Source of the DNA: Scylla paramamosain
Lineage: Eukaryota; Arthropoda; Malacostraca; Decapoda; Portunidae
Assembly (NCBI RefSeq): GCF_035594125.1
Contig: NC_087197.1
Location: 5,719,852 to 5,783,851 of the forward strand
Direction: 5' to 3'
DNA: 64,000 nucleotides
The first letter of the stretch is position 1. Each line of letters starts with the position of its first letter. The notes under the pieces were generated by a model. That model made no database searches. It saw only the letters and a program-made list of their open reading frames with translations, and was not told the origin of the DNA. The translations under genes were made by a program, and so were the position numbers. This document shows positions 59,010 to 64,000 of this stretch, piece by piece.

Positions 59010-60275
59010 GACCGAACTAAACTTTTCGGCGCAGTAAGCACCAAGCTCATTACGGTTTGGGAAGCTGAGTACGACACTAAGCATAAAGTTTACTCTAGTC
59101 AAGAATCTTTGTTAATACAGCCCCTGGTGACAAGATGCCATTCAATCTCACCGGAAAATATCATTTTGGTAAAACGGGTATAATGAACAACACTTGTTAG
59201 TGTTCCTTTGTTAATCTATGTTTTAAGTTTTTAGTTACATTAAATGTAGTTACCTGACGAAAGTATGAATGCGTCCCAGTATTACTGGTAAAGTACAAAA
59301 CAAACACATTGGTAATCATTAAACTGAACTTTGTTATTCTGAGGTAGCGAAAGTGTTTGTCACATTTTGGACGTCTCGATCCCTTCATCTACCCATTGTT
59401 CTCTAAAGAGTTTCCGATTCTCGGTAGAGCGATATCTTTGAACTGTAATTTCAGGCTTCTTTTAATTACAAATATGCAATGGAACGACGGCATATCGTCA
59501 TTTATTCGTGTATTATCACTCTGTTTTACAGTCACTTCCTTTTCTGTCATCCAGGGGAAGAGAACGATATATTAAAGAGGACAAGATCCAATCAGAGTCT
59601 AACAGTATTTAGACCATCCGTCAGTTACGTTCAGTGTGCAGGGCTGTGTGGTTCTCTCAGGTTATTTGGTGTTACTTCCACTCCATTAGAGAATATCTGA
59701 GATTATCAGTTCCTGAACATTGTAAACTGAGTACTGAATTACTACCAGATGTTGTTGTATAGTCAATAGGCGTTATTTATATGTAGTCTGCCGAGATGGA
59801 TGGAAATTGACAGTGAATGATAGCTGTAGCCTCGAGCTAGACTTAGTACTGAATCTCTGAATTTTTTATTCTCTTATCTAAAGTTTAAATACACAATTAA
59901 CGCCGTGATAAAAGTAGCTTTAATTTAAACAACGGCAGATCTCAGAGAATAAGCAATGTTTAGAGAGTAGTTTTTACACTATTTCAGTGATTGCATCTCA
60001 CTTCTCTTGCCGACCCTTTGATGACACAGGAATTACCCCAACGAGCTGACGGCTGCTCCTTTCCAGGACACAGCACACCTATTCCCGCACACGGAGCAAA
60101 ACTAACGCACGTGGCCATCCAAACACAACCAACTTAGGCTCCAACAAGAGCCCAGCCAACGTGGCCCTGGGCCAGCTTTACTAGTCCCAGCAACTGCTCC
60201 CACGTGCAATCACTTTTCATCATACCTGATTTGTTGTCACATTGAAGTAGACGGCATCTATCATCACATACTGCC
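59010..60275. other. Unassigned sequence
   Basis: About 1.27 kb of AT-rich DNA without a supportable gene. A plus-strand ORF at 59479-59700 ends with a cysteine-containing stretch (SYVQCAGLCGS), but it is too short and isolated to call. Confidence 0.3.
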
Positions 60276-61457
60276 CTACTCGGGCCCAGCACTTAATACT
60301 TTACAGCAACTTGGCCACACGAAGCCCCCCAGTAATAGTGTGGGTGCTTTCTGAGCGGCAAGTGAGAAATCATCACAGGCAGCCTCATTCAGCACTGCCT
60401 CTCGACGCTGCGCCGTAACGCTTGCCTCAGCTACATCATCATAACTCCCACAGGAAGGCGGGATGTAGGTAGCAATATCTTTCACAATCCCCATATCAGG
60501 GGGAACAGCACTCGACATACTACGGGGGAGAGGGGCCCCAATCCCAGGAGCTGCAGAAGACTTCGCCCGCCTTGCCATGGAATGGGTGATAACATTACTC
60601 GAGTCAGGCATTCTATAAGCCTTCACATATCGGACAGGATCCGCTGATGGGGACTGTACCCAAACTCTCCTATCTTCCAGATCATTCCCAAGAAGGAAAT
60701 TAACGCCCAACACTGGCAGGTTTTCCGCTAGTTCCACCCGCGCCTCAGCGGGCACTAGCGGGCACGCGAGCTTCATATTCGTCATAGCGAAGTTTTCCAC
60801 AGCGCCAATTTCCCGGCACCACATAGACTTATCTGAGGGAACTCGCCTACTAGTAACATTCCGGCAAAGCGACTACTGTGTGGCTGTATCTCTCAATACT
60901 GTAACGGGGTACTCAACCCCAGCACCCTGCCTTTCACCACCCTTTCCTTTCACCTTGCCTTTAAGACCCTGCCTTTCAACATATTAGCAACAAGACCATA
61001 CCATCTCTCCTGAGGCCTATCAAATTATGATGCTTTCTCAAATCTTCTGAACCCTTCCCTTACTTTCTTTTCATCGAACTCAGGTATCAACGTCAAACTA
61101 CTCACCATCTTACTTTTTACTATATCCATTCCTCCTCTCCTTAAACCTTGAGGTGTATTAACTAACATCTATTCGACTCTTCTCCAACTCAGATATTCTA
61201 TTCTTCTCAGCCTGTTCCGTCTCATACGTCTTCATCTCCTTCCCCGCCTCAATTAATCTTGCCTTCTTTTCGGTCTTAAGTAACCTTACCCTCTCCTCGG
61301 CCTCAAGCCTTTTAGCTTCTCTAGTCTCCTAAGCCCTTATCCTTCTTGCTTCCAACCCAAGCCTCTTCATCTTCTTCTCGGCCTCCAATCTCTTAGCTTC
61401 TCTAGCCTCCTTCAACTCTAATCTCATCTCCAATTTAAATTTCTTGTCCTCAGACAT
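60276..61457 (-). pseudogene. Gypsy gag-protease relic
   Basis: On the minus strand a Met at 61457 opens MSEDKKFKLEMRLELKEA, leading into a long Glu/Lys/Arg/Leu-rich coiled-coil-like stretch (about 61440-61180) typical of the start of some Gypsy gag proteins. Stops interrupt it. The next recognisable part, 60276-60824, contains LAENLPVLGVNFLLGNDLED, the conserved region after the aspartic protease motif. The gag middle, zinc knuckle and protease active site are degraded, and the reverse transcriptase side is missing at the left. Confidence 0.65.
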
Positions 61458-62714
61458 GCCTTCTATCTGAGAAAATCAACCAACACTGTGGGCAAGGCTA
61501 ACGCGACCTTTGACACAATTCGTGGGACTGTGTCGTCACACCAAAATGCATCAAATTTGCACTTCCACGCCCAGCAGATGTGAGGTACCCAAGCCACGAG
61601 ACACTCCTGCTACCAGCCTTTCTCTGCATGGCGGAAACTGAGTGCAGGCACACAAAGCACAATGAAATGAAGTACAAGCAACTGTCTTTCTCACATGGCT
61701 ACAAATCTTCCAGCAATCCTGGCGAGGTCGCCAAATTCTCTTACGACTCAGATTTCGCCCATCTCACTACTACCTTTAATTCGACTAGCCTCACTAGATT
61801 ACCACCTACATAAACTAGTGAAGGGTCCAGCTACAAGTTACATTCTCCTACTGGTCTTCTGTAACGATTAACAAATATGAGATCGCCAACCTGTTTCACC
61901 CGGCATGGAAGGCAGTATTGTAACTCTTAAACAACTCCAACTCTCTAGGATAGAATCACAAATCACATTCTAGAAGGTACAGCTACGACAAGTGACAAAC
62001 ACCTATGAAGTTTGCCATATTCTATGAGCTACCACCCTCTCGAAACAACATTATCCACGCTAATAGAAAATTACTTCCTACAGAACAGTACTGTTTACAA
62101 TACTCCCCAGAAACTTTAAGGCCCGAGGAGTAGACGTCACTGCATAACAGAGAAACTATAATCTGAGTTCAAAACTCTTAACAGAATTTTAAAGCCCAGT
62201 AACATTTAATGGCACAACTAGGCGATACATTAATCACAAGACAACGGACAAGAGAGGAGACTCATCGTCACTACCAGTCTAAACTGGCACCCCACACTTA
62301 GTCAGTCCCTTATGACTGGTGTGCTAACTACTTAAATCGACTGGGGTGGGGCTGCCAATAGCTCATATATAATATTAACTAACAAGCGTCCTCTAACGTG
62401 TGTAAATATTGCCCTATTCCGTGCCAGTACTATCTCATCGTGTTACTACGTCTTACCCTCGTGCGAACAGAAGACCGACTGGCTGCGGGAAAGGGACTCA
62501 GTATGTCGTACCAAACTCTGATATATGGAGAGTGGAGGGGGGGTGATTGGGAGGGGACGAAAAGGAGACAGGCCGCCAGACCACGCAATTTCACTCATGC
62601 TGGCTTTCGGCTGCATTATTATATTCACCCTACCCGTTCCCGTCCCCATTCCCACCCGCGGGCGTGTAGTATATGAGATCAGCTCCATCTTCCTGCTCAT
62701 AGGGTTCACTACGG
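61458..62714. other. Unassigned; possibly 5' end of the Gypsy relic
   Basis: Upstream of the gag relic on the minus strand, a TTTTGGTGTGACGACAC stretch near 61535 could be a primer binding site, which would make part of this region a 5' LTR. I found no second LTR copy to confirm it. No other feature seen. Confidence 0.3.
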
Positions 62715-62830
62715 TGTACCCTTTCAAACCAATATTTCTGAAAAATGAGACAATGAATGCATTCTTTGCTTACATTTTTAGTACTATGCATTATATAATG
62801 TAAAATAAAGCATAAAGTTGATGATCTCTT
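62715..62830. repeat. Dispersed repeat shared with 39670-39870
   Basis: Same ordered blocks as at 39.7 kb (CCTTTCAAACC, TTCTGAAAAATGAGACAA, GCTTACATTTTTAG, ATATAATGTAAA, CATAAAGTTGATGATCT). It ends where the Jockey fragment begins. Confidence 0.55.
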
Positions 62831-63000
62831 TTAGAGATTTTGGTGAAACTCTTGTTGTTACCTTACACATATCAAAAAATTTTCATAGACTCTGGCATAG
62901 AATCTGGCTTGACTTCAGTCCTTGTCTCTGTAACTTCATCTTAAGTTTACCTTTTGATCTTTCTATTGCTGCTGTGGGAAACTGTCACTGTTCAAGTCTA
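62830..63000 (+). pseudogene. Short Jockey RT fragment
   Basis: [20 protein letters not shown], then LCNFILSLPFDLSIAAVGNC, parallel the active-site region of the Jockey copy at 51390-51560. The catalytic-motif-A Asp (ALDISKAFD) is changed. Both ends are cut off. Confidence 0.7.
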
Positions 63001-63814
63001 TTGTCACGATCACAGTTATGTTTCCAAGAAAGAGGACGTTGCACTGATCCCAGAAAGTTTTAAAGGTCTGGATAAAAAAAAAAAAAACTCAAATACCTTC
63101 CAGATCTATTCGAAATCTCCAGCTATCAAACCTCACAAACCCTCACCTTGGCACAGCTCGCCAAAAATCACCTCAATACCAGATCAGCTTTGAGGTAAAA
63201 AATACAATTATTCTATATAATGAGATTATTTATTCGTATTGTTAACTTACATAACTTCGGGTAATACACATTAAAGGAAATTACGGAACAAATTTCTACC
63301 CTAGACTAACACAGGATAATTCCCACACTCAATCACAATAGAGTCCCTCTTTTATTTGGGCTCTTATATCACCTCCTTTATTGTTCGATGGATATACACA
63401 TCAATATATGACATTCCCGTCACTTCACAAAGCACTAAAACCCTTTTACTCCTTCATAGGCCGCTGAAATATTTTACCCAGCTTCAGGAATTTCTCTAGA
63501 CGCCGTCAGTGCGTCACTAAATAACAATTCCGTATTTTACCTCCTCAAATATCACAAGACATCACCACCATCACCATAGTTCACCTAGAACACCATAACA
63601 CCACAACCAAAGACACCAATAACGCCACAACACCACCACAACCCCAACCACAAAATGGCTGCCTCTTCCCCCCCCCACCCCGACGCTACTTTTCCGTGTT
63701 ACATCACGGACACAACACACCTACGTTTCCCTTTGTGTCTCACAACACAAGAGGGCAGTCACAGCCTGTCCCCTGAAGAGAACTCTTTGCCTCCACACAA
63801 AACTACAAACACCT

Positions 63815-63818
<4 letters not shown>
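63001..63818. other. Unassigned AT-rich sequence
   Basis: No gene seen. A minus-strand AATAAATAATC near 63228 could be a polyadenylation signal of an LTR or gene, but nothing else supports one. A poly-C run lies near 63670. Confidence 0.3.
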
Positions 63819-63880
<62 letters not shown>

Positions 63881-63884
63881 ACAC
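63819..63884. repeat. (AC)n microsatellite
   Basis: An AC run of about 66 bp with one T interruption near its end. Confidence 0.97.
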
Positions 63885-64000
63885 CCTTCACTCAAAATTT
63901 CGAAATTCATGGCGACTCCTACACCAGCCTCGGAGTCCCTATCTGGGGAGAGGATCACAAATGTCCTAGGTCGGACTGCCCTTCTGACGACGACCCTAAG

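Noticed and set aside
59479..59700. Cys-containing ORF resembling part of a PAN/apple domain
   Set aside because: Only a few residues agree, no splice sites were established, and no neighbouring exons were found.

Overview
The window looks like animal nuclear DNA, most likely from an arthropod and probably a decapod crustacean. This organism call is an inference. It rests on very long (TA)n, (GA)n and (CA)n microsatellites, one spliced host gene, and retrotransposon families (Jockey-type LINEs, Gypsy, Penelope-like, Harbinger) of kinds I associate with crab and shrimp genomes. There are no operons, CRISPR arrays or prokaryotic signals. Almost every long reading frame belongs to a transposable element (TE), and many of these are broken.

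Layout. 1-4.9 kb: two divergent relics of one LINE family with an RRM + zinc-knuckle ORF1 (minus, then plus strand), followed by a dispersed 3'-end-like repeat. 5.2-9.6 kb: a nearly full-length but frameshifted CR1/Jockey-group LINE (plus) lying between two (GA)n tracts. 10.3-25.9 kb: the only host gene I can support, a CAT/condensation-type acyltransferase with an HHxxxDG motif. Two of its exons are separated by a 14.4 kb intron. The intron holds an intact Gypsy polyprotein (11.3-15.8 kb), a foldback repeat (16.4-17.2 kb) and a nested stack: a Jockey relic split by a TIR element, which is itself split by a second Gypsy, one of whose LTRs carries a 324-bp (TA)n expansion. 26-35 kb: decayed repeats, microsatellites, a locally duplicated block and a second Jockey copy. 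35-39 kb: a TTCTAGAA-rich block containing a perfect five-unit heat-shock-element-like array, a relic of an uncharacterised multicopy protein, and Gypsy fragments.

39.0-58.6 kb is a second, deeper nest. A plus-strand Gypsy is cut in its reverse transcriptase by an insert of about 16.3 kb with PIF/Harbinger hallmarks: a Myb/SANT-like ORF near one end, a DDE transposase near the other, and degenerate inverted ends. Inside it lies a Penelope-like element (PLE) junction on the minus strand: GIY-YIG C-terminus, then the pLTR region with a hammerhead-ribozyme-like motif, then the N-terminus of a following unit. A Jockey LINE interrupts the PLE C-terminus. The pLTR is interrupted by three head-to-tail insertions of related LINEs, separated by four exact copies of GAATGAGGATGT. 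One of these LINEs is full length with both ORFs open, and its neighbour is nearly identical, so the family was active recently.

58.6-64 kb: a LINE endonuclease fragment, a minus-strand Gypsy gag-protease relic, a dispersed repeat, a short Jockey fragment and a terminal (AC)n tract.

The clearest signals beyond routine annotation are the repeated use of one 12-bp target by a LINE inside a PLE pLTR, the hammerhead-like motif, the two nested TE stacks, the perfect 194-bp inverted repeat at 53.0-53.6 kb, and microsatellite growth inside one LTR of a pair.
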